From positions 1 through 8,139 of the forward strand of contig JAJYSF010000027.1 of the NCBI GenBank assembly GCA_021793715.1: 8,139 nucleotides of DNA, written 5' to 3'. The notes below the pieces were generated by a model. That model had not been told where the DNA came from, made no database searches, and worked only from the letters and a program-made list of their open reading frames with translations. Positions 7,512 through 8,139 of this stretch are shown here, one piece after another. Each line of letters starts with the position of its first letter. The stretch's first letter is position 1. This stretch comes from Actinomycetes bacterium (GTDB lineage: Bacteria > Actinomycetota > Actinomycetes > Actinomycetales > Microbacteriaceae). The translations under genes and the position numbers were made by a program.

Positions 7512-8139
7512 GCGAGACCCGTTCCGCGCCGTCCGCGCGCCGTTGGGTGCTGGACCTGGCGGCGCTCGTCGCGATGCTGTCCGTCACGATTCTGGTGTTC
7601 TGGCCGCTGTTCGACGGCCCGCACCTCTTCGTCGGCGCCTACGGCGGTCTCGTGCTCGGGCTCGCGATCGCCGCGGCGGGAGCGGTCTGGCGGTGGGGGG
7701 TGCTCACGCTCGCGGGCGCAACCGTTGCCGGCTACCTCCTCGCTGGCGGCGCATTCGGCCTGCCAGCGACCACGATCGGCGGCATCGTGCCGACGCTGAC
7801 GACCCTGCGCGAGCTCGCGGTCGGCTCCGTGACGATGTGGAAGTCGTTCCTGACGACGGTGATTCCGGTCTCGCCGGCCGACGGACATCTGCTCGTGCCG
7901 TTCACGACGCTCCTCGTGACCTCGGTCGTCGCGGGCAGCCTTGCGCTGCGGGTCACGCCGCCTGCCTGGGCGCTGCTGCCGGTGACGGGGTCCGTTACGC
8001 TCGCCATCCTCCTCAGCACGCCGGATCCCCCGGCCTGGCTGCCGTACGTGCTCGGCGCCGCGTTCGTCACGGTCGCGATCGTGTGGTTGGCGGTGCGGGA
8101 GGCGTGGTCGCCTCGGCGGGCCGCTGTGTCGATCGCGGG
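7508..8139 (+). CDS. TgpA-like transglutaminase domain protein, N-terminal membrane part (3' partial)
   Basis: The frame runs from ATG 7508 to the right edge without a stop, giving 210 residues. A short basic N-terminus (MSETRSAPSARRW) is followed by hydrophobic segments at about 15-35, 41-60, 64-84, 127-147, 154-170 and 178-197, then a basic stretch (REAWSPRRA). This is the multi-pass pattern of the DUF3488/TgpA N-terminal domain. The amphipathic loop at about 98-126, with WKSFLTTVIPVSP, is a region seen in actinobacterial members. The Cys-His-Asp transglutaminase-like domain expected in such proteins (usually about 700-850 residues) would lie outside the window and is not seen. The assignment therefore rests on the topology and on position directly after MoxR and DUF58 genes. 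The start is well supported by the GGAGGG and ATGA junction. Confidence 0.85.
   Translation, partial: MSETRSAPSARRWVLDLAALVAMLSVTILVFWPLFDGPHLFVGAYGGLVLGLAIAAAGAVWRWGVLTLAGATVAGYLLAGGAFGLPATTIGGIVPTLTTLRELAVGSVTMWKSFLTTVIPVSPADGHLLVPFTTLLVTSVVAGSLALRVTPPAWALLPVTGSVTLAILLSTPDPPAWLPYVLGAAFVTVAIVWLAVREAWSPRRAAVSIA

Noticed and set aside
7022..7888. 288-codon minus-strand open frame across the DUF58/TgpA junction
   Set aside because: Arg/Ser-rich, no motifs, and it crosses the well-supported ATGA junction and the first membrane helices of the TgpA-like protein.

Overview
The window comes from a high-GC Gram-positive bacterium, most likely an actinobacterium. Codon third positions are strongly G/C. 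The gene order (giant Ig-like/FN3 surface protein, MoxR ATPase, DUF58 protein, TgpA-type transglutaminase) is one I associate with Microbacteriaceae such as Microbacterium. The genus is an inference from protein style and gene order, not from a marker gene.

All four supported genes are on the + strand and fill almost the whole window. Positions 1-5196 hold the C-terminal 1731 codons of a giant extracellular protein whose 5' end lies before the window. It has about eleven divergent cadherin/Ig-like modules, then four fibronectin type III (FN3) modules, then two further beta-rich domains. Positions 5236-6216 encode a complete MoxR-family AAA+ ATPase. Positions 6219-7511 (or 6213-7511) encode a membrane-anchored DUF58 protein. 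From 7508 to beyond the right edge lies the N-terminal multi-pass membrane half of a TgpA-like (DUF3488/transglutaminase) protein. The genes are separated by 39 bp, then joined by a GTGA or 2-bp-gap junction, then by an ATGA overlap. No terminator is visible between any of them, so they read as one operon.

MoxR ATPases are thought to act as chaperone-like remodelers. They usually sit beside proteins with DUF58/VWA-like domains, and the MoxR-DUF58-TgpA triad is widespread in bacteria. The plausible picture is a membrane-associated module: MoxR (cytosol) with DUF58 (membrane-tethered, cytosolic C-domain) acts on or with the membrane transglutaminase-like protein and the long surface stalk. What it does in actinobacteria is, to my knowledge, not established. 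The link between the stalk protein and the triad is inferred from gene order only.

There are no RNA genes, mobile elements, CRISPR arrays or intergenic gaps over 300 bases. The window looks like a conserved core locus rather than an accessory island, and I do not see a clearly new system. The most interesting points are the unassigned C-terminal domains of the giant protein, its physical linkage to MoxR-DUF58-TgpA, and a degenerate metal-binding motif in the DUF58 protein.
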